DNA of 64,000 bases from CAINVV01 sp037137375 (GCA_037137375.1 JBAXKJ010000015.1:62001-126000), one strand, 5' to 3'; counted from the stretch's first letter, positions 37,988 through 46,268 are shown. Numbers and translations are program-made. Notes: generated from the letters alone by a model not told the origin.

Positions 37988-38865
37988 TTTTTTCCACTCA
38001 TTTTAAAGAGCATCTCCTTCTCATCGCTGGTAAGAGATTCGTAACCTGAGGTACTGATCTTATCCAATATCCGGTTAACTTCCTCCTGCTGCTCTTTCTT
38101 GCTCCTGTTATAACCGTATTCGCGGTAGCCCCCGGCCTTATATTCCACTTTGAGATTTCTTTTTGGCTTGGTCCAGCTGAACATCCTGTCAATAATCCGC
38201 TCCGTTTTTGCCGAAAGATTGTATCCGGATTTAAGGGTAGTCATGTAAACGAGTCCCCAAAATGCTCCTCCCAGATGGGCGAAATTTCCACCGGCGTTAT
38301 CCCCCGTGAGGTTGACGACATATAAAATTACGGATAAAAGTGCGATCCATTTGATTTTTACCGGCCCGATAAAAACGAGGTGAATGACATGATTGGGTAC
38401 ATAGACAGCCGTTGCAATCACAATGGAAATCACAGCAGCGGAGGCTCCGAGCAACTGCGAGAAATCGATGGAATGCTGGAAATATGGAAAGAAATTATAA
38501 GCTGCCATAAAAAACAGGCCACCGCAAAACCCACCAAAAATGTAGAGCGACAACAATTTTCGCGGAGGATGATACTCTAGGAATATTCTTCCGAAAGAGT
38601 AGAGCCACAGCAGGTTAAACAGGATGTGAAGCAGCTCGTAATGCAGGAACATGTAGGTGAACAATGTCCAGGGCCTGGAGATAAACTGTCCAAAAGAAGC
38701 CGGCAAAGAGAGCCATTCGATGAAGCTAAGATCTGAGTTTCCTCCGAGTAGAAGTACAACAGCAGTCAGCCGAACTACTATCCAGATAGCGATATTGATG
38801 TATATCAGCTTCGTAAGATATGATCCGTGCTGGTAAGAAAGTTTTATTTCATCGGAAATTCCCAT
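37984..38865 (-). CDS. Rhomboid family intramembrane serine protease with C-terminal tail
   Basis: The 293-residue multi-pass protein has rhomboid features: FLHYELLHILFNLLWLYSFGRI, the catalytic serine in LGASAAVIS (GxSA instead of the usual GxSG) and the catalytic histidine in FAHLGGAFWG. A cytoplasmic tail of about 80 residues (basic, then ILDKISTSGYESLTSDEKEMLF) matches a short helical domain seen at the end of Bacteroidota rhomboids. It cleaves membrane-embedded substrates, identity unknown. It lies directly behind a second rhomboid gene (5 bp), and the pair suggests division of labour or substrate specificity. Confidence 0.92.
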   Translation of the reverse strand: MGISDEIKLSYQHGSYLTKLIYINIAIWIVVRLTAVVLLLGGNSDLSFIEWLSLPASFGQFISRPWTLFTYMFLHYELLHILFNLLWLYSFGRIFLEYHPPRKLLSLYIFGGFCGGLFFMAAYNFFPYFQHSIDFSQLLGASAAVISIVIATAVYVPNHVIHLVFIGPVKIKWIALLSVILYVVNLTGDNAGGNFAHLGGAFWGLVYMTTLKSGYNLSAKTERIIDRMFSWTKPKRNLKVEYKAGGYREYGYNRSKKEQQEEVNRILDKISTSGYESLTSDEKEMLFKMSGKK

Positions 38866-38870
38866 CTACT

Positions 38871-39689
38871 TCAATAAAAATTCTTTGAGTTAACATTCCA
38901 GTATCTTAAGAGCAGGTAACCGAAAAGCATACCGCCAAGATGGGCGAAATGGGCAACGTCACTATTGGATTGTGTAAAACCAAGGTAAACTTCTATCAAT
39001 CCATAGCCGATTACAAAATATTTCGCCTTGATAGGGACAGGCGGGAACAACAACATGAGTTCCGTATTGGGGAACAGTACGCCAAAACCGAGCAGGATAC
39101 CGAAGACTGCACCTGATGCACCAACTGTTGGAATATTGATGCGCTCGGCAAAAATCTGCTGAACAATCTCGATGCCTTGTTGCGTGTAAGCAGGATTGCC
39201 AGGTACATCCGACCATTTGTTGATAAAATCATGTACCCAGGGCGCTGCCTGACCGCCCAGATTTGCCTTGACAAATGAGGCGAGTAACTCCGGCGAAGGA
39301 GTGTTGGCAAAGGCTTGAACCGTTTTGCCGAGATGCGAAAGTTCAAGGTAGTTGACGAAAAGATGCAAGGTGGCGGCGCCCAAACCCGTGACCAGAAAAT
39401 AGATCAGAAACCGTTTAGGACCCCAAACCATCTCCAATACCTTTCCAAACATGTATAGTGCGAACATGTTGAAGAAAAGGTGCCCAAAATTTGCGTGCAT
39501 AAATAAATGGGTAACCAGTTGGTAAGGTCTGAAATTGGGTGACCCCGGATAGTAAAGGCCCAACTTTTCAGTCAGATCAATACCCGAAGACTTAAGTGCC
39601 CATGTAGCCACCAGCATCAAAATGTTGATCATTATCAGGTTCTTGACAACCGGTGGAATGGAATATGGTGAAGTTGGACGATAGGACAT
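38871..39689 (-). CDS. Rhomboid family intramembrane serine protease
   Basis: The 272-residue protein starts MSYRPTSPYSIPPVVKNLI; an upstream in-frame extension of 55 residues is low-quality sequence overlapping the mutL end and is rejected. Catalytic motifs are TVGASGAVFGILLGFG (Ser) and VAHFAHLGGMLFGYLLLRYW (His), with the L1-loop motif FMHANFGHLFFNMFALYMFG. A longer loop between helices (about residues 120-175) is typical of Bacteroidota members. It starts 52 bp downstream of the mutL stop on the same strand. Confidence 0.94.
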   Translation of the reverse strand: MSYRPTSPYSIPPVVKNLIMINILMLVATWALKSSGIDLTEKLGLYYPGSPNFRPYQLVTHLFMHANFGHLFFNMFALYMFGKVLEMVWGPKRFLIYFLVTGLGAATLHLFVNYLELSHLGKTVQAFANTPSPELLASFVKANLGGQAAPWVHDFINKWSDVPGNPAYTQQGIEIVQQIFAERINIPTVGASGAVFGILLGFGVLFPNTELMLLFPPVPIKAKYFVIGYGLIEVYLGFTQSNSDVAHFAHLGGMLFGYLLLRYWNVNSKNFY

Positions 39690-39741
39690 AATGTTAATTT
39701 TCAGATCTTTTCTGCAAAAATAAGGAATCGGACGAGAAACC

Positions 39742-41745
39742 CTAATCTTTAAGGAGTTTTTCAATGTCGCCCATGGCCATGATGGAAATAATCTTCTTCC
39801 CGGTAGGCGAGTAACCTGGATTCTGACAGGAAAAGAGCTGGTTGAAAAGGGCATTCATCTCTTCCTGTTTCAATGGAACACCATAGTTGATGGCCGATGA
39901 TTGTGCCAACACCATAGCCAACTGGGATTTTATCTCCTCCATTAGGTCGACAGGCCGGTCCTGGAAGGAGGCTATTACTCTTTCAACCAAATCTTTGGCA
40001 TCAAGATGACTCAATACTCCGGGCGTTCCTTCCAGGTGAAAAAGATTATTCTCCGCCGGTCTGATCTCAAAACCTAACTGCTGTAATTCATCCCTCAGGG
40101 CGTTCAGTATTTCTGCCTCAGCGGCATTTAATTCCAGAATTGGTGGGAATAGTTGTCTTTGACTGACAGATAGATGCGATTTGAAATTCAGCATGAAATT
40201 TTCATAAAGGATACGCGCGTGAGCCTCCCTTTGATCGATCACCATGAGTCCGGATTTCACCGGCGTCATCAGGTATCTGTTCTTTAATTGAAGGAAACCC
40301 GCCGTTTGAAAGGAGAGTTCTTCATCGATGGGAATTCTGGTCTGGGTAATTTCAGCTTCGTCAAAATCATCTGTATCGACCCTTCTATCGTGGTCCGTGG
40401 CTCTTCCGTCTGAAGCCCAGCTTCCTAACGGCTCATTATCCCGGTTACCTGAATGTTCTGTTCCAGTCCTGATTCTTTCCCAGTCAACAATTCCACCAGT
40501 TTCATGGTCTTCCTGGCCTCCCGTCGGCCATTCGTCTGACTTGCCGGTTTCCATTCCCATGTACAGCTTCTCCCATTGCCTGCTATTTGCCGCCTCTCTG
40601 CCTGTACCTGCCTGGTAGCCAGGATAGCCGTCCTGTTGAAATGGATTGTAACTGCGATTAATGGCAATCTCGGGAGGATTAATACTCGACCCTCTCTCCG
40701 GAGGAAGAGGAATATCGATGGACCCGCGCTGATCGAAATCTATGGCGGGCATCAGGTTGTATTTTCCGATGGCTTCGCGGATGCAGGCACTGATAATGTG
40801 CCAGATAGATTGCTCATCCTCAAATTTGATCTCTGTTTTGGTAGGATGGATGTTGATATCAATGGTCGCCGGATCGACTTCAAAATAGAGGAAATAGGAG
40901 GGAACCGCATCGGGCGGAAGGATGCGGTCGTAGGCATGCATGACCGCGCGATGAAAGAATGGATGCTTGATGAAACGGCCGTTCACAAAGAAAAACTGCT
41001 CCCCGAAGCTCTTCTTCGCGAACTTTGGTTGACCGATAAACCCATTAATCTTTACCAGCGTAGTCTCAACCTCCACAGGCGTCAGGCTTTGGTTGATGCT
41101 CTTGCCAAAGAGGCTGACAATCCTTTTCCTTATATTTTCTGACTGCAGCTCATATACCGGCGACTGGTTGTGAAAAAACGAGAAAGCCAGCTCCGGATTA
41201 GCCAGGGATATTCGTTGTATTTCGGTGATGATATTTTTAAGCTCGTAACTGTTGGATTTCAGAAATTTACGCCGGGCAGGTACATTAAAAAAAAGATTTT
41301 TTACCGAGAAATTGGACCCTTCAGGACAATGGTCGGTCTGTTGTTTCTGAAATACTGAGCCGAGAATATGCAGATAAGTCCCCAGCTCTTCCCCTTGCTG
41401 CCGGGTCCTGAGCTCCACGTCGGCAACCGAAGCAATGGATGCCAGCGCTTCCCCTCTGAATCCCATGGTACGGATGGAAAAAAGATCAACCGCTGCTTTA
41501 ATCTTGGAGGTGGCATGCCGCTCAAAAGACATCCTGGCATCCACTGGAGACATTCCTTTGCCATTATCAGTCACCTGGATAAGCGTGCGGCCGGCATCCT
41601 TTACATTAATAGTGATGGCGTTGCCTCCTGCATCTATGGCATTCTCTACCAGTTCCTTAACTACGGAGGCGGGGCGTTGAATCACCTCGCCTGCGGCGAT
41701 CTGGTTGGCAACGGATTCGGGTAATAAATGGATAACGTCTGACAC
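39742..41745 (-). CDS. mutL: DNA mismatch repair protein MutL
   Basis: The 667-residue GHKL ATPase has VANQIAAGEVIQRPASVVKELVENAIDAG, DNGKGM and TMGFRGEALASI. It couples MutS mismatch recognition to strand removal. After an acidic linker (about 345-480) comes the C-terminal dimerisation domain. There the endonuclease motif DQHA(X)2E(X)4E reads DQREAHARILYE, and the CPHGRP-like site is CQNPGYSP, so the metal site appears degenerate and nicking activity doubtful. A TATATTTG -7 element (41776-41783) precedes the start. Confidence 0.96.
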   Translation of the reverse strand: MSDVIHLLPESVANQIAAGEVIQRPASVVKELVENAIDAGGNAITINVKDAGRTLIQVTDNGKGMSPVDARMSFERHATSKIKAAVDLFSIRTMGFRGEALASIASVADVELRTRQQGEELGTYLHILGSVFQKQQTDHCPEGSNFSVKNLFFNVPARRKFLKSNSYELKNIITEIQRISLANPELAFSFFHNQSPVYELQSENIRKRIVSLFGKSINQSLTPVEVETTLVKINGFIGQPKFAKKSFGEQFFFVNGRFIKHPFFHRAVMHAYDRILPPDAVPSYFLYFEVDPATIDINIHPTKTEIKFEDEQSIWHIISACIREAIGKYNLMPAIDFDQRGSIDIPLPPERGSSINPPEIAINRSYNPFQQDGYPGYQAGTGREAANSRQWEKLYMGMETGKSDEWPTGGQEDHETGGIVDWERIRTGTEHSGNRDNEPLGSWASDGRATDHDRRVDTDDFDEAEITQTRIPIDEELSFQTAGFLQLKNRYLMTPVKSGLMVIDQREAHARILYENFMLNFKSHLSVSQRQLFPPILELNAAEAEILNALRDELQQLGFEIRPAENNLFHLEGTPGVLSHLDAKDLVERVIASFQDRPVDLMEEIKSQLAMVLAQSSAINYGVPLKQEEMNALFNQLFSCQNPGYSPTGKKIISIMAMGDIEKLLKD

Positions 41746-41775
41746 GCTTATAAAAATTTAATATGATCTCCTCAA

Positions 41776-41783
41776 CAAATATA
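41776..41783 (-). promoter_or_regulatory. Predicted -7 element of mutL (TATATTTG)
   Basis: The reverse complement reads TATATTTG, 30 bp before the mutL ATG. It sits inside a loop flanked by CTCCTCAA and TTGAGGAG, a small inverted repeat with an extra TTGAGGAG copy 13 bp further on. Confidence 0.4.
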
Positions 41784-41901
41784 AGGGTTATTTTGAGGAG
41801 TTCATTGAGGAGGCTGGCAGGTTGTTATTCTTGATTCTCATAAAAAACCGGTAAATTTAAGGTAACACCAGCTCCAATTTTCAAATCCATTCTCCTTTAT
41901 T

Positions 41902-43437
41902 ATGCTCGTAAAAACATATGGCAGTGCGGTTAGTGGCATCGAGGCCGTAACTGTGACGATAGAGACGGATGTCTCGCGTGGCATTCGTTTCAATATGGTT
42001 GGACTGGTCGATCTGGCCGTTCGTGAATCACAGCAACGGATTGATGCCGCCCTTCGTTTTCATGGATATAAGCTTCCAGGTAAGAAAACGGTCATCAATA
42101 TGGCGCCGGCTGATATTCATAAGGAAGGCTCTGCCTACGATCTTCCTATCGCAATGGGGATCCTGGCTGCCTCTGAGCAGATCAGGACTCCTGGTATTGA
42201 GAAGTTCGTGATGATGGGTGAACTGTCGCTCGATGGCGGATTGCAGCCAGTAAAAGGAATTCTTTCCATTGCAATAAGGGCACGGGAGGAAGGCTTCGAG
42301 GGATTGATCATTCCCAATCAGAATTCGAGGGAAGCTGCGGTGGTCGATAAGCTCAAAATCTACGGTGTGGACAACATACGTGAAGTTATCGATTTTTTTC
42401 ATACTTCCAAACCGCTCAAGCAGACTGTGATTGATACCCGGGAAGAGTTCAGTTCGTGCCAAAACAAATTTGAGGTGGATTTTAGCGAGGTCAAAGGACA
42501 GGAATCTGTCAAAAGAGCCCTCGAAATCGCCGCCAGCGGAGGTCATAATTTGCTTATGATCGGAAGTCCTGGTGCAGGTAAGACCATGCTTGCCAAGCGT
42601 ATACCTTCAATATTGCCCCCTTTCACCCTTAGGGAGGCTCTCGAAACCACTAAAATACATTCCGTAGCCGGGAAAATCGAAAACAGAACTTCGCTGATGG
42701 TAAACCGGCCTTTTCGTAGCCCTCACCATACCATTTCAAATTCCGCCCTCGTTGGGGGAGGAAGTAATCCTCAACCGGGAGAAATTTCCCTCGCGCATAA
42801 TGGTGTACTCTTCCTGGATGAGCTACCAGAATTTAAAAGGTCTGTGCTTGAAGTGTTGAGGCAACCAATTGAAGATCGAACAATTACAGTCTCAAGAGCC
42901 AAATGTTCGGTTGAATTTCCATCTTCATTTATCCTCGTGGCCTCCATGAATCCTTGCCCATGCGGGTATTATAACCATCCGGATAAGGAATGTGTCTGTG
43001 CCCCAGGGGTAGTTCAAAAATACCTGAACAGGATTTCCGGACCCCTGCTGGACCGCATCGATATTCATCTCGAGGTTGTTCCGGTACCTTTTAGCAAATT
43101 GACGGACATGAGACCTGGCGAATCGAGTGAGGCCATCCGTAGCCGCGTGATAGCTGCCAGGGAAATTCAGCGGCTTCGGTTCGAAGAATCAGGAATTTAC
43201 TGCAATGCGCAGATGAATACCAGACTGATGCAACTTTATTGTTCATTAGACAGGGCAGGGGAAGCCATCCTGAGGACAGCCATGACGCGGCTGGGGCTTT
43301 CCGCCAGGGCTTACGACAGAATCCTGAAAGTGTCCCGCACCATCGCAGACCTGGAAGGAGTAGATCTAATCAAACCGGAGCACCTGGCTGAGGCTATCCA
43401 ATACAGGAGTCTCGACCGGCAAGGATGGGGGGCTTGA
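41902..43437 (+). CDS. yifB: YifB/ComM-family Mg-chelatase-like AAA+ ATPase
   Basis: The 511-residue protein has an N-terminal Lon-protease-like (ChlI) domain (about 1-170), an AAA+ core with Walker A GSPGAGKTMLA (about 220-230), FRSPHHTISN, Walker B GVLFLDELPEF, and ASMNPCPCGYYNHP with zinc-ribbon cysteines. It ends with the C-terminal tail EHLAEAIQYRSLDRQGWGA. Relatives such as ComM act as branch-migration helicases in natural transformation and recombination. The last seven codons plus stop are duplicated about 0.7 kb downstream, beyond hicAB. Confidence 0.95.
   Translation: MLVKTYGSAVSGIEAVTVTIETDVSRGIRFNMVGLVDLAVRESQQRIDAALRFHGYKLPGKKTVINMAPADIHKEGSAYDLPIAMGILAASEQIRTPGIEKFVMMGELSLDGGLQPVKGILSIAIRAREEGFEGLIIPNQNSREAAVVDKLKIYGVDNIREVIDFFHTSKPLKQTVIDTREEFSSCQNKFEVDFSEVKGQESVKRALEIAASGGHNLLMIGSPGAGKTMLAKRIPSILPPFTLREALETTKIHSVAGKIENRTSLMVNRPFRSPHHTISNSALVGGGSNPQPGEISLAHNGVLFLDELPEFKRSVLEVLRQPIEDRTITVSRAKCSVEFPSSFILVASMNPCPCGYYNHPDKECVCAPGVVQKYLNRISGPLLDRIDIHLEVVPVPFSKLTDMRPGESSEAIRSRVIAAREIQRLRFEESGIYCNAQMNTRLMQLYCSLDRAGEAILRTAMTRLGLSARAYDRILKVSRTIADLEGVDLIKPEHLAEAIQYRSLDRQGWGA
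43413..43430 (+). repeat. Upstream 18-bp direct repeat (yifB 3' end), left boundary of hicAB insertion
   Basis: CGACCGGCAAGGATGGGG at the end of yifB is repeated exactly at 44127-44144, 714 bp away. Both copies are followed by xGCxTGA, that is the end of yifB. It is attL-like by position. Confidence 0.85.
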
Positions 43438-43494
43438 ATCCTATTCTTTAACCAAGGAATATGGTTATGGAAGCCTGTTTATATTTTGATAAAA

Positions 43495-43515
43495 GTAAAT
43501 AATTATTTACCTTTG
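43495..43515 (+). promoter_or_regulatory. hicA promoter with overlapping 16-bp palindromic operator
   Basis: GTAAATAATTATTTAC (43495-43510) is a perfect palindrome. Its last three bases form the start of TACCTTTG (43508-43515), a consensus -7 element 16 bp before the hicA ATG. A HicB dimer bound there would block polymerase. Antitoxin autorepression is standard for HicB proteins with a DNA-binding domain; the site assignment is inference. Confidence 0.65.
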
Positions 43516-43531
43516 TTTTGAGCAAAACTCG

Positions 43532-43717
43532 ATGAGATGTTCTGAATTATTGCGAATTCTGATAAATGATGGATGGTATTCGGTTTCCCAAAGCGGTTGT
43601 CATGTTAAAATGAAGCACCATACAAAGTTGGGAACAATTATTTTTCCAAATCATGGGAGTCAGGAACTTGGTAAAGGAATAGAAATTAAGATCAGAAAGG
43701 ACGCTGGATTAAGATAA
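43532..43717 (+). CDS. hicA: HicA-family mRNA interferase toxin
   Basis: This 61-residue dsRBD-like toxin has the expected layout: LLRILINDGWYSVSQSGCHVKMKH with the catalytic histidine at H24 (usual motif G-S-H), then a strand with IIFPNHG and a final basic helix LGKGIEIKIRKDAGL. HicA cleaves mRNA and tmRNA to stop growth until HicB neutralises it. The gene precedes hicB by 10 bp. It lies directly after yifB with its own promoter. Confidence 0.92.
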   Translation: MRCSELLRILINDGWYSVSQSGCHVKMKHHTKLGTIIFPNHGSQELGKGIEIKIRKDAGLR

Positions 43718-43727
43718 AACAAAGAGC

Positions 43728-44123
43728 ATGAAGACGATCAATAAAAAAATTGTCATGGTCATAGAAAAAACAGATACTGGATTTTCTGCCTATTCAGTAG
43801 ATTATCCAATTTATACCACGGGAAAGAACATGGCAGATTTAATTAGGAATGCCAATGAAGCAGCAAATCTATATTATGAAGATCAAGAGATAATTCTTCG
43901 GCACGATAATTTGAAGTTCGAACTCGATTTCAAACAGTTTTTCCAATATTATAATGTTCTCAACTCAAAATTACTCGCACATAGAATTGGAATGAACCCC
44001 ACCTTGTTATCACAATATGTTACCGGACATAAAAAGCCTTCCGAAACGCAAACAGAAAGGATCTTGAAGGGAATTCATCAGATCGGTCAGGAGTTGGCGG
44101 AAATCAACCTGATCTACAGATAA
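43728..44123 (+). CDS. hicB: HicB-family antitoxin with HTH domain
   Basis: The 131-residue protein has an N-terminal partly degraded RNase-H-like HicB fold (IVMVIEKTDTGFSAYSVDYPIYTTGKNMADLIRNANEA). A C-terminal XRE-like helix-turn-helix follows (about 85-125: LLAHRIGMNPTLLSQYVTGHKKPS). It neutralises HicA and represses the operon, probably through the palindrome at 43495-43510. Its stop codon is followed one base later by the displaced yifB tail. Confidence 0.92.
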   Translation: MKTINKKIVMVIEKTDTGFSAYSVDYPIYTTGKNMADLIRNANEAANLYYEDQEIILRHDNLKFELDFKQFFQYYNVLNSKLLAHRIGMNPTLLSQYVTGHKKPSETQTERILKGIHQIGQELAEINLIYR

Positions 44124-44124
44124 C

Positions 44125-44150
44125 GCCGACCGGCAAGGATGGGGTGCGTG
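44125..44150 (+). pseudogene. Remnant of the yifB 3' end; right boundary of hicAB insertion
   Basis: The bases GCC GAC CGG CAA GGA TGG followed by GGT GCG TGA read A-D-R-Q-G-W-G-A-stop, against L-D-R-Q-G-W-G-A-stop at the true yifB end. The 18-bp core (44127-44144) is identical, while the next codons differ synonymously (GGG/GGT, GCT/GCG). This is best explained as a second yifB tail left when hicAB inserted at the gene's 3' end. Confidence 0.8.
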
Positions 44151-44212
44151 ATATTCCGAAAAAATTGCTAATATTGGATAGGATTAGATAAACCAATTTT
44201 ATTCTGGTTATT

Positions 44213-44887
44213 ATGGCAGACAAATTTTCAGACCCGATTGGGCGATTAATGGGATTGAGATACAAATCTCACCCATGGCATGGCGTTTATATTGGTGATA
44301 AAGCCCCTGAAAGAGTAACCGCTTTTATTGAGGTGGTTCCTACCGATACGGTAAAATATGAAGTAGACAAGGACACAGGCTACCTCAAAATCGATCGTCC
44401 CCAGCAGTATTCAAACGTCTGTCCCGCATTATATGGCTTTATTCCACAGACCTATTGCGGAAAATTAGTCGGCGATCTCTGTTCGAAAAAAACCGGTAAA
44501 AAAGGAATCAAAGGCGATGGTGACCCGATCGATATTGTCGTGTTGACGGAAAAATCGATCCACCATGGCGATATCCTTGTAACAGCCAAACCAATTGGTG
44601 GATTAAGAATGATCGATGGCGACGAGGCCGACGATAAGATCATCGCAGTGCTCAACAACGACTTTGTTTATGGTCATTTTAATTCCCTGAATGATGTCCC
44701 CAAGCACATCATCACCCGTCTCCGCCATTATTTCTTAACTTATAAAGACATACCCGGGGAAGAAGGAAATACGGTTATTGAAGCCGTTTACGATCGGGAG
44801 GAGGCCCTGGAGGTGATCCGGATTTCCATCCAGGATTACAGTAACCGCTTCGACAATCTTGGGAAAATGCTGGTGCTGGACGATTGA
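44213..44887 (+). CDS. ppa: Inorganic pyrophosphatase, family I
   Basis: The 224-residue enzyme hydrolyses pyrophosphate and pulls biosynthetic reactions forward. Conserved elements are AFIEVVPTDTVKYEVDKDTGYLKIDRP, YGFIPQTYCG, GDGDPIDIVVLTE (metal-binding aspartates), KPIGGLRMIDGDEADDKIIAV and LRHYFLTYKD. It is somewhat longer than the E. coli enzyme (about 175), as in plant-like and Bacteroidota forms. It ends 3 bp from the convergent folA gene. Confidence 0.95.
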   Translation: MADKFSDPIGRLMGLRYKSHPWHGVYIGDKAPERVTAFIEVVPTDTVKYEVDKDTGYLKIDRPQQYSNVCPALYGFIPQTYCGKLVGDLCSKKTGKKGIKGDGDPIDIVVLTEKSIHHGDILVTAKPIGGLRMIDGDEADDKIIAVLNNDFVYGHFNSLNDVPKHIITRLRHYFLTYKDIPGEEGNTVIEAVYDREEALEVIRISIQDYSNRFDNLGKMLVLDD

Positions 44888-44890
44888 AAT

Positions 44891-45385
44891 CTATTTCCTG
44901 ACCAAATCCAGGTAAGAGTAAGAAAAATCATTCGTTTCATCGAAGAAATCCTCGCGGGACACCTCCTGCCAATCCTTGTAATCAATGGTGGGAAAGAAAG
45001 TGTCTGCTTCCAGATCCTTGTGTACAACAGTGAGATAAAGTTTCCCGGCTATTGGGTAAAATTGCCGGTAGATCACCCCGCCACCTATAATAAATGCCTC
45101 CGGCTCGTTTTGAATGAGTGCAATAGCCTCATCAACAGATCTTACCGTTTCACATCCGTCGAAAGTCTCACCCTCCACATCCGTGATTACGATATTTCTC
45201 CGGTTAGGCAGCGGTGCCTTTGGAAGAGAGAAAAAGGTGCGTCTGCCCATGATCAGCGCCTTCCCGGTAGTGATTGTCTTGAATCGTTTCAAGTCATCAG
45301 GAAGATGAAACAACAAATCGTTGTTCAGTCCAATCGCAAAATTTTGTGCAATGGCAACGATAATGGAGATATTGGAATGGATCAT
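44891..45385 (-). CDS. folA: Dihydrofolate reductase
   Basis: The 164-residue enzyme reduces dihydrofolate with NADPH. Motifs are ISIIVAIAQNFAIGLNNDLLFHLPDDLKRFK, with the catalytic acid at D30 (HLPDDLKRFK), GRRTFFSLP, RRNIVIT, and FIIGGGVIYRQFYP for NADPH. Thymidylate synthase, which oxidises its product, lies just upstream on the same strand, giving a functional pair. An 18-20 bp inverted repeat lies about 14 bp before the start codon and may affect its expression. Confidence 0.96.
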   Translation of the reverse strand: MIHSNISIIVAIAQNFAIGLNNDLLFHLPDDLKRFKTITTGKALIMGRRTFFSLPKAPLPNRRNIVITDVEGETFDGCETVRSVDEAIALIQNEPEAFIIGGGVIYRQFYPIAGKLYLTVVHKDLEADTFFPTIDYKDWQEVSREDFFDETNDFSYSYLDLVRK

Positions 45386-45398
45386 GTTTGAAATGTTT

Positions 45399-45456
45399 GC
45401 CCTTAGAAAGGCTCAAGGTTCGAAAACTACCCGGTCCCTGAGCCTTTCTAAGGGCC
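45399..45456. repeat. Inverted repeat between thyA and folA (terminator-like or REP-like)
   Basis: GCCCTTAGAAAGGCTCAAGG pairs with CCCTGAGCCTTTCTAAGGGC (18 or more pairs). The loop contains TTCGAAAACTACCCGGT. It lies between the thyA stop and folA start, so on the minus strand it can terminate thyA or shield the folA start. The right arm resembles the widespread intergenic motif with GGTCCCTGAGC...GAAGGGC (recollection). Confidence 0.7.
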
Positions 45457-45473
45457 TTGATTATTTGACAATA

Positions 45474-46268
45474 TTACACTGAAACATCCCCCTTGATGTG
45501 AGGATGTGCCTGGTAATTAATCAGTTCGAAATCTTCATATTGAAAGTCGAAGATACTTTTCACCTCCGGATTGATTTTCATCTGCGGCAACGGGAAAGGC
45601 TCACGAGAAAGCTGTAACCTTACCTGGTCCAGGTGATTATTGTAAATGTGAGCATCCCCGAAAGTATGCACAAAATCACCGGGTTTCAAGCCTGTGACCT
45701 GCGCAACCATCATAGTCAATAACGCATAGGAGGCAATATTAAAAGGGACGCCGAGAAAAGCATCTGCGCTCCGCTGATACAACTGACAAGAAAGTTTCCC
45801 TTCGTTGACGTAGAACTGAAATAACAGGTGGCAGGGAGGCAGCGCCATCTTGTCGAGATCACCGACATTCCATGCGTTGACAATCAGTCTTCTTGACCAG
45901 GGTTTGGTTTGGATTTGCTCAATAAGTTGACTAATTTGATCGATCTCCCGACCATCAGGGGCAGACCACGACCGCCACTGGTGACCATAAACCGGTCCGA
46001 GTTCCCCGCCTTCGCGGGCCCACTCATTCCAGATCTTTACCCCATTATCTTGTAAATATTTGACATTGGTGTCCCCTTTCAAAAACCATAGGAGCTCATG
46101 AATGATCGATTTAAGATGAAGCTTTTTCGTTGTAATCACAGGGAAACCTTCCTCCAGATTGAACCGCATCTGGTAACCAAAGCAGCTGAGCGTTCCCGTT
46201 CCGGTACGATCCGGTCGATCGCTCCCTTGATCAAGTAAGTGATTTAACAGGTCTAAATATTGCTTCAT
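45474..46268 (-). CDS. thyA: Thymidylate synthase
   Basis: The 264-residue enzyme converts dUMP plus methylenetetrahydrofolate to dTMP and dihydrofolate. Signatures are GSDRPDRTGTGTLS, the catalytic cysteine in ALPPCHLLFQFYV, LYQRSADAFLGVPFNIASYALL, HTFGDAHIYNNH and the end PHPHIKGDVSV-type AHPHIKGDVSV. Length equals E. coli ThyA. It lies 8 bp behind the bifunctional nuclease gene and upstream of folA. Confidence 0.98.
   Translation of the reverse strand: MKQYLDLLNHLLDQGSDRPDRTGTGTLSCFGYQMRFNLEEGFPVITTKKLHLKSIIHELLWFLKGDTNVKYLQDNGVKIWNEWAREGGELGPVYGHQWRSWSAPDGREIDQISQLIEQIQTKPWSRRLIVNAWNVGDLDKMALPPCHLLFQFYVNEGKLSCQLYQRSADAFLGVPFNIASYALLTMMVAQVTGLKPGDFVHTFGDAHIYNNHLDQVRLQLSREPFPLPQMKINPEVKSIFDFQYEDFELINYQAHPHIKGDVSV

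Noticed and set aside
39690..39854. N-terminal extension of the second rhomboid
   Set aside because: The 55 extra codons run into mutL, are Arg/Ser/Pro-rich and unlike rhomboid N-termini; ATG 39689 gives the family start.
40576..41142. 188-codon plus-strand frame in mutL
   Set aside because: It is antisense to the conserved MutL N-terminal region and has no motifs.
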